Shown: positions 19,200-27,959, counted from the stretch's first letter. The stretch is DNA of 64,000 nt from Mycobacterium malmoense (GCF_019645855.1 NZ_CP080999.1:4402001-4466000); one strand, 5' to 3'. A program made the numbers and translations. Notes: generated from the sequence alone by a model not told the origin.

Positions 19200-20278
19200 C
19201 GCTGACCGCATTGGGTCTACCCACGGTGCCTAGCCTCAACGGGCACCGTGCCGTCGCGGCCGGGGCACCGACCGCCGGCCCGCTGTTGGACACATACGGG
19301 CGGGTCGCCACCGATCTGCGGGTGTCACTGACCGATCGCTGCAACCTGCGGTGCAGTTATTGCATGCCGGCCGACGGTTTGGACTGGCTACCCGGAGAAC
19401 AACTGCTGCGGCCCAACGAGCTGGCCAGGCTGATGCGTATCGCCGTCACCCGGCTGGGCATCACCGGCATCAGGTTCACCGGTGGCGAGCCCTTGTTGTC
19501 TCGGCACCTCGAAGAGGTGATCGCGGCGGCGGCCGGCCTGCGGCCCCGTCCCGAGATCTCGCTGACCACCAACGGTGTCGGATTGGCCCGACGGGCTGCT
19601 GGTTTAGCCCACGCAGGCCTGGACCGGGTCAACGTGTCGATGGACAGCGTTGACCGCGACCACTTCGCGGCCATCACCCGCCGGGACCGGCTTCCTGAGG
19701 TGCTGGCCGGCTTGGCGGCCGCCAAAGACGCGGGCCTGACGCCGGTCAAGGTGAACGCCGTGCTCGATCCCGCCACCGGACGCGAGGATGCCGTCGAACT
19801 GTTGCGGTTCTGCCTCGACCATGGCTATCAGTTGCGGGTCATCGAGCAGATGCCGCTGGATGCCGGGCATCAGTGGCGCCGCGGGGTGGCGCTGACCGCC
19901 GACGACGTGCTGGCCGCGCTGCGCCCGCACTTCCGGCTGCGGCCGGACCCGGCCCCCCGCGGTTCGGCCCCGGCCGAACTCTGGCTGGTCGACACCGGCC
20001 CGAACACGCCGAGCGGAAAGTTCGGCGTCATCGCGTCGGTCTCGCACGCGTTCTGCTCGACGTGCGACCGCACCCGGCTGACGGCCGACGGCCAAATCCG
20101 CAGCTGCCTGTTCTCCGCCGAGGAGACCGACCTTCGAGGCCTGCTGCGCCGCGGCGCGGACGACGACACGATCGAGGCGGCGTGGCGCGCCGCGATGTGG
20201 GCCAAGCCCGCCGGCCACGGCATCAACGACCCCGACTTCATCCAGCCCGACCGCCCGATGAGCGCAATCGGTGGCTGA
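19196..20278 (+). CDS. moaA2: GTP 3',8-cyclase MoaA (360 aa)
   Basis: Radical SAM enzyme that starts molybdenum-cofactor synthesis by rearranging GTP. The radical-SAM cluster CNLRCSYC lies at residues ~50-57, followed by RFTGGEPLL. The second 4Fe-4S site is CSTCDRTRL plus a third Cys in IRSCLF near the C-terminus, and the C-terminal GG tail needed for activation is present (MSAIGG). ATG 19196 overlaps the yccF stop; its own end overlaps moaD by eight bases. Corresponds to Rv0869c. Confidence 0.95.
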   Translation: MTLTALGLPTVPSLNGHRAVAAGAPTAGPLLDTYGRVATDLRVSLTDRCNLRCSYCMPADGLDWLPGEQLLRPNELARLMRIAVTRLGITGIRFTGGEPLLSRHLEEVIAAAAGLRPRPEISLTTNGVGLARRAAGLAHAGLDRVNVSMDSVDRDHFAAITRRDRLPEVLAGLAAAKDAGLTPVKVNAVLDPATGREDAVELLRFCLDHGYQLRVIEQMPLDAGHQWRRGVALTADDVLAALRPHFRLRPDPAPRGSAPAELWLVDTGPNTPSGKFGVIASVSHAFCSTCDRTRLTADGQIRSCLFSAEETDLRGLLRRGADDDTIEAAWRAAMWAKPAGHGINDPDFIQPDRPMSAIGG

Positions 20279-20549
20279 ACTCCCTGTCGAGCCAGACGGC
20301 ATCCGGGTGACGGTGCGCTACTTCGCCGCCGCACGCGCGGCCGCGGGAACCGAATCGGAAATGGTGATGCTGCGGCCAGGCACCACGGTGGCCGAGCTGG
20401 TCGGGAGGCTCGCCGACCCCGGAAGCCGCCTCGCCGCCGTGTTGACCCGCTGCTCCTATCTGTGCGACGGAACCGCCGTTCGCGACCAGGCCACAGCGCT
20501 GCGTTCGGGCGACACCATCGACGTGCTGCCGCCCTTCGCCGGCGGCTAA
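20271..20549 (+). CDS. moaD2: Molybdopterin synthase small subunit MoaD (92 aa)
   Basis: Ubiquitin-like sulphur carrier. The beta-grasp begins IRVTVRYFAAARAAAGTES and the protein ends in the required PPFAGG, whose terminal glycine is thiocarboxylated before sulphur transfer to precursor Z with MoaE (the moaE gene is 1.5 kb away on the other strand). GTG 20271 lies inside the end of moaA, so translation is coupled. Rv0868c is the orthologue. Confidence 0.93.
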   Translation: MAELPVEPDGIRVTVRYFAAARAAAGTESEMVMLRPGTTVAELVGRLADPGSRLAAVLTRCSYLCDGTAVRDQATALRSGDTIDVLPPFAGG

Positions 20550-20552
20550 AAC

Positions 20553-20568
20553 TGTGAAATATCTCACG
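20553..20568 (+). promoter_or_regulatory. Predicted CRP (Rv3676-type) binding site upstream of rpfA
   Basis: TGTGA-AATATC-TCACG matches the cyclic-AMP receptor protein consensus TGTGA-N6-TCACA at nine of ten positions. It lies ~430 bp ahead of rpfA, directly after moaD, upstream of the riboswitch. In M. tuberculosis rpfA is a reported target of the CRP homologue Rv3676, so this site is probably conserved regulation. Confidence 0.65.
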
Positions 20569-20759
20569 TAACGGAACGATAACGACGCGGACACGCTCCG
20601 GTCTCGGGCCCTGTGAACTGCACAAACCCGCGGCATTCCTGGGCTTTTGCAAGATGGCCGTGCGGGAAACGCCGGGTTTCCTTAAAACATGACGACGCCA
20701 ACAGAAACCGCTAGCGTCTCCGAAGGCTCGCCAAGCTGACCGATTGGCGGTCCTCCCTC

Positions 20760-20960
20760 GTCTATCGCGCCGAGCTCCATCCAATAGGCGGGGGACACCG
20801 TAAGTGGATGGAGGCGGGGGACCCACCGGTCCACCGCGATCGGACTTGGGGCCGCTTGCGGCTCCTTGGGGTGAAGCCGACGTCGCGCCCACGTGAAGGA
20901 CGATGCCGGCCGGGTGGCCTCTCCGACCCGAACCCGACAGCTGACCTCGTAGGCGCGTTA
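20760..20960 (+). ncRNA. c-di-AMP riboswitch (ydaO-yuaA class) in the rpfA leader
   Basis: The leader shows the hallmarks of the class: a stem formed by CTCCATCCA and TGGATGGAG, GGCGGGGGACCCA after it, the invariant TTGGGGTGAAGCCG (about 20867-20880), and the 3' block CCGACAGCTGACCTCGTAGGC at about 20934-20954. This aptamer class binds cyclic di-AMP and, upstream of cell-wall hydrolases, usually turns expression off when ligand is high. It ends ~25 bp before the rpfA start, so control may be on translation or by Rho-type termination; no intrinsic terminator is evident. Boundaries are approximate. Confidence 0.88.
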
Positions 20961-20984
20961 CGAGAGAGGAATGTTCCGGCGCCT

Positions 20985-21947
20985 ATGAGTGGACGTCATC
21001 GTAAGCCCACCACATCGAGCATCAGCGTCGCCAAGGTCGCCTTCACAGGGGTGGTGCTTGGTGGCGGCAGCATCGCCCTCGCCGGCCAGGCGGCCGCGGC
21101 CACCGACGGCGAATGGGACCAGGTAGCCCGCTGCGAGTCCGGCGGCAACTGGGGAATCAACACCGGCAACGGCTACCAGGGTGGCCTGCAGTTCAGCGCC
21201 GGCACCTGGGCCGCGCACGGCGGTGGCCAGTACGCCCCGTCGGCCCAGCTGGCCACCAGGGAACAGCAGATCGCGGTCGCCGAGCGGGTGCTGGCGACCC
21301 AGGGTCGCGGCGCTTGGCCGGTCTGCGGTCACGGGCTGTCGGGCCCGACGCCGCGCGACGTCCCTCCCCCCGCACCGGCGGGTATGGACGCGCCGCTGGA
21401 TGCACCCGGGATCAACGGCGAGCCGGCACCGCTGGCCCCACCGCCCGCCGACGCGCCCCCGCCGCCTCCCCCACCTCCTGCGCCGCCCGCCGATGCGCCT
21501 CCGCCGGTGCAGCTGGCCTCCTTTGACCAACCGGCGCCACCCGCGGAGATACCGCCCGTGGAGGTACCGCCCGCACCGCCTGCCGACCTCGCACCGCCGG
21601 TACCTCCCGCCGACGCGCCGCCGCCCGCGGACGTGCCACCCGCACCCCCTGCGGACATGCCACCGGCCCCGCCCGCAGACCTGGCACCGCCAGCGGACGC
21701 ACCACCCCCCGCGGACGTGGCGCCACCGGTCCCGCCCGCCGACGCGCCGCCCGCTCCCCCGGCCGATCCGGCACCGCCGGCTGACGTGCCGCCGCCTCCC
21801 GCCGATGTCAACAACGGCGCAACGGCCGAGCCGCAGCACGCTTCGAAAGTCGGCTACACCAAGCAGCTGTGGGAAGCGATCCAAGGCGCCGACATCCACG
21901 GAAACGATGCGCTGGACGCCCTTGCGCAGCCGTCCGTCATCAACTGA
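20985..21947 (+). CDS. rpfA: Resuscitation-promoting factor RpfA (320 aa)
   Basis: Secreted muralytic enzyme that cleaves peptidoglycan and helps dormant cells resume growth. The signal peptide spans about residues 1-40 (FTGVVLGGGSIALAGQAAAA). The Rpf lysozyme-like domain follows, with catalytic Glu in DQVARCESGGNW and the conserved GLQFSAGTWAAHGG. Residues ~130-285 are low-complexity alanine/proline repeats of the PPADAPP/PPADLAPP kind, likely spanning the cell wall, and the C-terminus YTKQLWEAIQGADIHGNDAL is conserved. ATG 20985 (MSGRHRKPTT) is used; an ATG at 20971 is out of frame. Corresponds to Rv0867c; the repeat region is shorter. Confidence 0.95.
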   Translation: MSGRHRKPTTSSISVAKVAFTGVVLGGGSIALAGQAAAATDGEWDQVARCESGGNWGINTGNGYQGGLQFSAGTWAAHGGGQYAPSAQLATREQQIAVAERVLATQGRGAWPVCGHGLSGPTPRDVPPPAPAGMDAPLDAPGINGEPAPLAPPPADAPPPPPPPPAPPADAPPPVQLASFDQPAPPAEIPPVEVPPAPPADLAPPVPPADAPPPADVPPAPPADMPPAPPADLAPPADAPPPADVAPPVPPADAPPAPPADPAPPADVPPPPADVNNGATAEPQHASKVGYTKQLWEAIQGADIHGNDALDALAQPSVIN

Positions 21948-22083
21948 CGCCTTTACCTAGTCGGATTGCTCGGCGCCCTTGAGGCGCTGAGACTGCAACG
22001 GCAGCGACTCCAAGTGGCCAATCCACGCGGTGGCCGCAGTTTCGGCGCCGTGACCGCAGACTCGATGCCGGCGGTCGAGGCGT

Positions 22084-22509
22084 TTAGGCCGAGCCCACCC
22101 ATTCGTCGGTTCCGTCGTCGAAGAACTGGTGCTTCCACACCGGTAGCCGCGCCTTGATCGTGTCGACCAGCCAGGCGCAGGTGTCGAATGCCGCCCGTCG
22201 ATGGTCGGCGGCGACCGCGGCCACCAGTGCCGCCTCACCGACGTGCAGCGCACCGATGCGGTGGCTGGCCGCGAGGGCGCGCACCCCACTGGACTCCTCG
22301 GCGACCTCGGCCACCACGTGGGCAATGACCTGCGCGGCCGACGGGTGCGCGGAATACTCCAACCGCACCACGCGACGCCCGCCGTCGTGATCGCGAATCA
22401 TGCCGACGAACCCAACGATGGCGCCCGCCGATTGATGGCTCACCAGCTCTTCGTGCTCGGCCAGAAAAATCGGCTCTTCGGTCATGGCGGCGCGCAAGAC
22501 GAGCGTCAT
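22084..22509 (-). CDS. moaE2: Molybdopterin synthase large subunit MoaE (141 aa)
   Basis: Catalytic subunit that joins two sulphurs to precursor Z together with MoaD. Conserved segments: GAIVGFVGMIRDHDGG, VRLEYSAHPSA, ASHRIGALHVGEAALVAAVA, and VPVWKHQ-like LPVWKHQFFDDGTDEWVGS with the active-site lysines. Start ATG 22509 overlaps the mog stop as ATGA. The length equals that recalled for Rv0866. It ends 136 bp from the convergent rpfA. Confidence 0.95.
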   Translation of the reverse strand: MTLVLRAAMTEEPIFLAEHEELVSHQSAGAIVGFVGMIRDHDGGRRVVRLEYSAHPSAAQVIAHVVAEVAEESSGVRALAASHRIGALHVGEAALVAAVAADHRRAAFDTCAWLVDTIKARLPVWKHQFFDDGTDEWVGSA

Positions 22510-22988
22510 CGCTCGTGATCCCCACCAGCGAGTTGGTCGAGCGCGTGGTCGAGCACGCCGGCGAGCACTCCCAGGCCGTCGCGCACCCCGCCCGGCGAGC
22601 CCGGCAGATTGACAATCAGGGTCTGGCCAACCACACCGCACACACCGCGCGACAGCACAGACGTCGGCACGTGTGGCAGCCCGGAACGGCGGATGGCGTC
22701 GGCCAGCCCGGGGATCATGTAGTCGAGCACCGCCACGGTCTGGTCCGGGGTGGTGTCGCTGGGCGAGATGCCGGTGCCGCCGGAGGTGAGGATGAGGTCG
22801 ACTCCGGCATCAAGCGCCCTGCGCAGCGCTTCGCCGACCGGCTGCCCGTCAGCGACGACCTCGGGTTGTGCGGACGAAAATCCCTGCTGCGCAAGCCATT
22901 CCGTGATGATCGGCCCGCATCGATCGTCGTACACACCGGCAGACGCGCGAGTTGAGGCGATGATGACTCGTGCGGATCGGGCGCTCAT
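22506..22988 (-). CDS. mog: Molybdopterin adenylyltransferase Mog (160 aa)
   Basis: MogA/MoaB-type protein that adenylates molybdopterin before molybdate insertion. ATG 22988 (MSARSARVIIAS). The MPT-binding motif LTSGGTGISPSDTTPD lies near residue 75, with IVNLPGSPGGVRDGL near residue 130. It is joined to moaC upstream and moaE downstream by four-base overlaps, forming a moaC-mog-moaE operon on the minus strand. Corresponds to Rv0865. Confidence 0.94.
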   Translation of the reverse strand: MSARSARVIIASTRASAGVYDDRCGPIITEWLAQQGFSSAQPEVVADGQPVGEALRRALDAGVDLILTSGGTGISPSDTTPDQTVAVLDYMIPGLADAIRRSGLPHVPTSVLSRGVCGVVGQTLIVNLPGSPGGVRDGLGVLAGVLDHALDQLAGGDHER

Positions 22989-23512
22989 CGCCGTGCCCAA
23001 TTTCCGGTTTTGCCACCCTCCTTGCGGAGCACCCGGATGTCGTCGATGCGGGCGGCCGGGTCGACCGCTTTGACCATGTCGTAGAGCGTGAGCCCGGCCA
23101 CGCTGACGGCGGTCAGCGCCTCCATCTCCACACCCGTACGGTCGGTGCTGCGCACGGTCGCGGTGATCTCGATGTCCGACTCGCCGACGGTGAAATCGAC
23201 GTCGACTCCGGTGAGCGCGAGCTGGTGGCACAGCGGGATCAGGTCGCTGGTGCGCTTTGCCGCCAGGATGCCCGCCACCCGCGCGGTGGCCAACGCATCG
23301 CCCTTGGGCAGACCGCCCGTCGAGATCAGCGCCACCACCTCCGGGGACGTACGCAAGGCTCCGGCGGCAACGGCCGCGCGCTTGGTCGCTCCCTTTTCGG
23401 TGACGTCGACCATGTGCGCCGCCCCACGCTCATCCAGGTGTGACAGCGTGCCGGAGCCGGATTCCCTCGACTCCCGGGTCGCGGGGGCCTTGGATGCGGA
23501 TGCCTCGGCCAT
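22985..23512 (-). CDS. moaC2: Cyclic pyranopterin monophosphate synthase MoaC (175 aa)
   Basis: Converts the MoaA product into cyclic pyranopterin monophosphate. After a serine-rich N-terminus of ~25 residues come the family blocks MVDVTEKGATKR, IPLCHQLALTGVDVDF and GVEMEALTAVSVAGLTLYDM, then DDIRVLRKEGGKTG at the C-terminus with the catalytic Lys/Asp set. Start ATG 23512. First gene after a small conserved ORF, probably co-transcribed with mog and moaE. Corresponds to Rv0864. Confidence 0.94.
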   Translation of the reverse strand: MAEASASKAPATRESRESGSGTLSHLDERGAAHMVDVTEKGATKRAAVAAGALRTSPEVVALISTGGLPKGDALATARVAGILAAKRTSDLIPLCHQLALTGVDVDFTVGESDIEITATVRSTDRTGVEMEALTAVSVAGLTLYDMVKAVDPAARIDDIRVLRKEGGKTGNWARR

Positions 23513-23521
23513 CCGGGCGAC

Positions 23522-23731
23522 CTACCGGTTGACGACCGTGACCGGGTGGACGTAGGGCAGGTCGGTCGAGGGCAGCGGGAACACCAGTTCACCGAAGGGT
23601 GATAGCGCACCGGTCCGATCGGTCACCAGTTCACTTACCGCGTGGTCGTCCGGGTCCGTCGTCGGCCAGCCGTTGTCGACGTACTTGGTTTTGCGCGCCC
23701 TGTCCTCAGCGATGTCAGCCACGGGGTCCAT
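23522..23731 (-). CDS. Small conserved hypothetical protein (69 aa, Rv0863-like)
   Basis: Short acidic protein with no recognisable domain (NGWPTTDPDDHAVSELVTD, FGELVFPLPSTD). It ends nine bases before moaC and lies in the position of Rv0863 in M. tuberculosis. ATG 23731 is chosen; an ATG at 23776 would give 84 residues. Conservation of position suggests it is real, but function is unknown. Confidence 0.6.
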   Translation of the reverse strand: MDPVADIAEDRARKTKYVDNGWPTTDPDDHAVSELVTDRTGALSPFGELVFPLPSTDLPYVHPVTVVNR

Positions 23732-23823
23732 TCTGACAGGTCGCGCCCGCGCAGGTAACGCAAGGGGACTCCGCATCCTCGGCGCGGCCTCGGGGTCGGC
23801 GGGCTGCTTTACGCTGGTCGGCA

Positions 23824-26073
23824 ATGACCGACAACACCCCGGACATCCCGCTGGGGTCCTGGCTGGCCGACTTGCCCGACGAGCGGCTGATCCGACTGCT
23901 GGAACTACGGCCAGACCTCGCCCAGCCGCCGCCTGGCAGCATCGCGGCGCTGGCCGCGCGGGCACAGGCCCGTCAGTCGGTCAAGGCCGCCACCGACGAG
24001 CTCGACTTCCTACGGCTGGCGGTGCTCGACGCGCTGCTGGTGCTGCAAGCCGATTCGGCGCCGGTGCCGACCGCAAAGCTGCTGGCCCTCATCGGTGACC
24101 GCGCTCCCGAGGCCGACGTGATCGGCGCGCTCGACGACCTCAGGCGGCGCGCCCTGGTGTGGGGCGAGGCCGCGGTCCGGGTGGCCGCCGACGCCGGCAC
24201 GGCATTGCCGTGGCATCCGGGGCAAGTCACGCTCGAGGACGCCTCACGCACCGGCGAGCAGATCGCCGACCTCATCGACGGGCTCGACGAGGCACAGCGC
24301 GACGTGGTGGACAAACTGCTCGAAGGGTCCCCGATGGGACGCACGCGCGACGCCGCGCCCGGCGCCCGGACGGACCGGCCGGTGCCCCAGCTGCTAGCGA
24401 TGGGCCTGCTGCGGCGCATCGACGCCGAGACGGTGATCCTGCCGCGCCACGTGGCGCAGGTGCTGCGTGGCGAGCAGCCCGGCCCGATGCAGCTGACCGC
24501 ACCCGACCCGGTGGTATCGACCACCACCGCCCACGATGTCGACGCCACGGCCGCCGGGGCCGTCATCGACCTGCTGCGCGAGCTCGACGTACTGCTTCAA
24601 ACCCTCGGCGCCGCACCGGTTTCCGAACTGCGCAGCGGTGGACTGGGAGTTCGCGACGTCAAGCGGCTGGCCAAGGCGACCGGGCTGGACGAACCGCGGC
24701 TGGGCCTGATCCTCGAGGTTGCGGTCGCGGCCGGATTGATCGCCAGCGGCATGCCCGATCCGGAGCCCGCACGCGGTGACGGACCGTACTGGGCGCCGAC
24801 GGTGGCCACCGAACGGTTCACCTCGATGTCGCCCGCCGAGCGTTGGCACCTGTTGGCCAGCACGTGGCTTGACTTGCCGAGCCGGCCGGCCTTGATCGGC
24901 AGCCGCGGCCCCGACGGCAAACCTTATGGCGCCCTTACGGATTCGTTGTACTCAACGGCGGCGCCGCTGGATCGCCGACTGCTGCTGGGCATGCTCTCCG
25001 AGCTGCCCGCCGGTGCCGGCGTGGATGCGGCCTCGGCGTCGGCCGCCCTGATCTGGCGGCGTCCGCGCTGGGCCAGGCGGCTGCAGCCGCCACCCGTGGC
25101 CGACCTGCTGACCGAGAGCCACGCCCTGGGCCTGGTGGGTCGCGGGGCGATCAGCACGCCCGGTCGCGCGCTGCTGCAGGAATCCGCAGATCCCGAGATC
25201 GCGGTCCACGCGATGAGCCGGGCGATGCCCGCGCCCATCGACCACTTTCTGGTGCAGGCCGACCTGACCGTCGTCGTACCCGGGCCGCTGCAACGCGACC
25301 TTGCCGAGGACCTGGCCACGGTCGCCACCGTCGAATCGGCCGGCACGGCGATGGTGTACCGCGTGAGCGAGCAGTCGATCCGGCACGCGCTCGACATCGG
25401 CAAGACCCGGGACTGGATGCACGAGCTATTCAGGAAGCATTCCAAAACACCTGTGCCGCAAGGACTCACGTACCTTATCGACGACGTCGCGCGCCGGCAC
25501 GGCCAGCTGCGAATCGGCATGGCCGCCTCGTTCGTGCGCTGCGAGGACCCGGCTCTGCTGGCCCAGGCGGTCGCGGTCGCCGAAGAGCTGCAGCTGCGTG
25601 CCCTGGCGCCGACGGTGGCGGTGTCGCCCGCGCCGATCGCCGAGGTGCTTGTCGCGTTGCGCGGCGCCGGCTTCGCCCCGGCCGCCGAAGACTCCACCGG
25701 CTCCATCGTCGACGTCCGGCCGCGCGGAGCCAGGGTGCCCACGCCGCAGCGCCGCCGCCCGTATCGCCCCCCGCCGCGCCCAAGCACCGAGACGCTCAAC
25801 GCCGTCGTCTCGGTGCTGCGCAGGGTGACCGCCGCACCGTTCGGCAACATCCGCGTCGACCCCGCGGTCACCATGTCGCTGCTGCAGCGCGCGGCCAAGG
25901 ACCAGGACACGTTGGTGATCGGCTACCTCGACGCCGCCGGCGTGGCCACCCAGCGGGTGGTGTCGCCGATCACCATCCGGGGTGGGCAGCTGGTGGCGTT
26001 CGATTCGGCGTCCGGGCGGCTGCGCGACTTCGCCATTCACCGCATCACGTCGGTGGTGTCGGCCGACGACTGA
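23824..26073 (+). CDS. Helicase-associated XPB/Ssl2-like N-terminal domain protein (749 aa)
   Basis: Large protein of the helicase-associated family (Rv0862c), with LGSWLADLPDERLIRLLELR at the N-terminus and the conserved helicase_C_3-type domain in the second half (VQADLTVVVPGPLQRDLAED; YRVSEQSIRHALDIGKT). There is no Walker motif, so it is not itself a helicase. The C-terminal ~80 residues (VVSPITIRGGQLVAFDSASG) resemble a WYL-like fold. Always found just upstream of the XPB helicase gene in mycobacteria as far as I know, so a partner or loader is likely (inference). Confidence 0.82.
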   Translation: MTDNTPDIPLGSWLADLPDERLIRLLELRPDLAQPPPGSIAALAARAQARQSVKAATDELDFLRLAVLDALLVLQADSAPVPTAKLLALIGDRAPEADVIGALDDLRRRALVWGEAAVRVAADAGTALPWHPGQVTLEDASRTGEQIADLIDGLDEAQRDVVDKLLEGSPMGRTRDAAPGARTDRPVPQLLAMGLLRRIDAETVILPRHVAQVLRGEQPGPMQLTAPDPVVSTTTAHDVDATAAGAVIDLLRELDVLLQTLGAAPVSELRSGGLGVRDVKRLAKATGLDEPRLGLILEVAVAAGLIASGMPDPEPARGDGPYWAPTVATERFTSMSPAERWHLLASTWLDLPSRPALIGSRGPDGKPYGALTDSLYSTAAPLDRRLLLGMLSELPAGAGVDAASASAALIWRRPRWARRLQPPPVADLLTESHALGLVGRGAISTPGRALLQESADPEIAVHAMSRAMPAPIDHFLVQADLTVVVPGPLQRDLAEDLATVATVESAGTAMVYRVSEQSIRHALDIGKTRDWMHELFRKHSKTPVPQGLTYLIDDVARRHGQLRIGMAASFVRCEDPALLAQAVAVAEELQLRALAPTVAVSPAPIAEVLVALRGAGFAPAAEDSTGSIVDVRPRGARVPTPQRRRPYRPPPRPSTETLNAVVSVLRRVTAAPFGNIRVDPAVTMSLLQRAAKDQDTLVIGYLDAAGVATQRVVSPITIRGGQLVAFDSASGRLRDFAIHRITSVVSADD

Positions 26074-26119
26074 ATAATGGACGATATGCGCGCCGGCGAC
26101 ATTGAAAAGAGTAGCGATG

Positions 26120-26160
26120 GGGTGGGGGTATGGCCCCACAAGTGGGAGGTACCCCCACCC
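26120..26160. repeat. Perfect inverted repeat upstream of the XPB start
   Basis: Arms GGGTGGGGGTA (26120-26130) and TACCCCCACCC (26150-26160) are followed directly by CCCGC-TT-GCGGG, making two stacked hairpins 25 bp before the TTG start of the helicase gene. Similar GGGGGTACC/CCGCTTGCGGG blocks are common in mycobacterial intergenic DNA. It could pause or attenuate transcription. Confidence 0.5.
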
Positions 26161-26183
26161 GCTTGCGGGGGAGGGCGGCGCCA

Positions 26184-27833
26184 TTGACTGACGGGCCGTT
26201 GATCGTGCAGTCCGACAAGACGGTGCTGCTGGAAGTGGACCATGAGCTGGCGGGCGCCGCGCGCGCCGCCATCGCGCCGTTCGCCGAGCTGGAACGCGCA
26301 CCCGAACACGTGCACACCTACCGCATCACGCCGCTGGCGCTGTGGAACGCGCGCGCCGCGGGCCATGACGCCGAACAGGTCGTCGACGCGCTGGTGAGCT
26401 ATTCGCGCTACGCGGTGCCGCAGCCGCTGCTGGTCGACATCGTCGACACCATGGCCCGCTACGGCCGGCTGCAACTGGTCAAGCACCCGGCGCACGGCCT
26501 GACGCTGGTGAGTCTGGATCGCGCGGTGCTCGAGGAAGTGCTGCGCAACAAGAAGATCGCACCGATGCTGGGCGCACGGATCGACGACGACACCGTCGTC
26601 GTCCACCCCAGCGAGCGCGGCCGGATCAAGCAGATGCTGCTCAAGATCGGTTGGCCCGCAGATGATCTCGCTGGCTACGTCGACGGCGAGGCGCACCCGA
26701 TCAGCCTGCGGCAGGACGGCTGGCAGCTGCGCGATTACCAGCAGTTGGCCACGGATTCGTTCTGGTCCGGCGGCTCCGGGGTGGTGGTCCTTCCCTGCGG
26801 TGCCGGCAAGACGCTGGTCGGCGCGGCCGCAATGGCGAAAGCCGGTGCGACGACGCTCATTCTGGTCACCAACATCGTCGCCGCCCGGCAATGGAAACGC
26901 GAACTGATTGCCCGCACCTCGCTGACCGAGGAGGAGATCGGCGAATACTCCGGAGAGCGCAAGGAAATTCGGCCCGTCACCATCTCGACATACCAGATGA
27001 TCACCCGCCGAACCAAGGGCGAGTACCGGCACCTGGAGCTTTTCGACAGCCGCGACTGGGGGCTGATCATCTACGACGAGGTGCACTTGTTGCCGGCACC
27101 GGTGTTCCGGATGACCGCCGACCTGCAGTCCAAGCGGCGGCTCGGCCTGACCGCCACGCTGATCCGCGAAGACGGCCGCGAGGGCGACGTGTTTTCCCTG
27201 ATCGGCCCGAAGCGCTACGACGCGCCGTGGAAGGACATCGAGGCGCAGGGCTGGATCGCGCCGGCGGAGTGCGTCGAGGTCCGGGTCACCATGACCGACA
27301 ACGAACGGATGATGTATGCCACCGCCGAACCCGAAGAGCGCTACCGGGTTTGCTCGACGGCGCATTCAAAAATCGCCGTGGTCAAGTCGGTGTTGGGTCG
27401 GCATCCCGGCGAGCAGACCCTGGTGATCGGCGCCTACCTCGATCAGCTCGACGAGCTCGGCGCCGAGTTGGATGCTCCGGTGATCCAGGGGTCGACCCGG
27501 ACCACGGAGCGGGAAGCGCTTTTCGACGCCTTCCGCCGCGGCGAGGTGCCCACCCTGGTGGTGTCTAAGGTCGCCAACTTCTCCATCGACTTGCCGGAAG
27601 CGTCTGTGGCGGTGCAGGTTTCGGGAACATTCGGCTCACGCCAGGAGGAGGCGCAACGGCTGGGCCGGCTGCTGCGGCCCAAGGCCGATGGCGGCGGCGC
27701 GGTCTTCTATTCCGTGGTGGCCCGCGACAGCCTGGACGCCGAGTATGCCGCCCACCGGCAGCGATTCCTCGCCGAGCAGGGCTACGGCTATATCATCCGC
27801 GACGCCGACGACCTTCTCGGCCCGGCCATTTAG
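26184..27833 (+). CDS. ercc3: XPB/ERCC3-type DNA helicase (549 aa)
   Basis: 3'-5' superfamily 2 helicase for DNA repair. Walker A is LPCGAGKTLVG, motif II IIYDEVHLLPAP (DEVH), motif III LGLTATLIREDG, which also carries the XPB RED signature, and motif VI QEEAQRLGRLLRPK. An N-terminal ~190-residue damage-recognition-like domain precedes them. The start is taken as TTG 26184 (LTDGPLIVQSDK) behind GGGGGAGGG, giving a size close to that recalled for Rv0861c (542 aa); the upstream extension is the hairpin repeat. Expected to work with the adjacent helicase-associated protein. Confidence 0.93.
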   Translation: MTDGPLIVQSDKTVLLEVDHELAGAARAAIAPFAELERAPEHVHTYRITPLALWNARAAGHDAEQVVDALVSYSRYAVPQPLLVDIVDTMARYGRLQLVKHPAHGLTLVSLDRAVLEEVLRNKKIAPMLGARIDDDTVVVHPSERGRIKQMLLKIGWPADDLAGYVDGEAHPISLRQDGWQLRDYQQLATDSFWSGGSGVVVLPCGAGKTLVGAAAMAKAGATTLILVTNIVAARQWKRELIARTSLTEEEIGEYSGERKEIRPVTISTYQMITRRTKGEYRHLELFDSRDWGLIIYDEVHLLPAPVFRMTADLQSKRRLGLTATLIREDGREGDVFSLIGPKRYDAPWKDIEAQGWIAPAECVEVRVTMTDNERMMYATAEPEERYRVCSTAHSKIAVVKSVLGRHPGEQTLVIGAYLDQLDELGAELDAPVIQGSTRTTEREALFDAFRRGEVPTLVVSKVANFSIDLPEASVAVQVSGTFGSRQEEAQRLGRLLRPKADGGGAVFYSVVARDSLDAEYAAHRQRFLAEQGYGYIIRDADDLLGPAI

Positions 27834-27884
27834 TGTGGCCGCGTGGCGTCGTGCCGCGTGGCGTAGCGCCGAGTGGTGTAGTGC

Positions 27885-27946
27885 CGCGAGCAGACGCAGA
27901 GTCGCACGAATCGCCTTGCGTGAGTGCGACTCTGCGTCTGCTCGCG
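27885..27946. repeat. Dispersed 62-bp hairpin element, copy 1
   Basis: Two perfect 23-bp arms (27885-27907 and 27924-27946) flank a 16-nt loop; the arm ends CGCGAGCAGACGCAGAGTCG. It lies between the convergent XPB and thiolase genes. A second copy with the same arm length, loop length and core occurs at 61145-61206. It would form a very stable stem in RNA from either strand, so a bidirectional terminator is plausible. Confidence 0.75.
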
Positions 27947-27959
27947 CGGGGGACTCGCG

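Noticed and set aside
21370..21820. Periodic repeat in rpfA considered as CRISPR or tandem DNA repeat
   Set aside because: The period is a coding Ala/Pro repeat with variable unit length and no conserved spacer structure.
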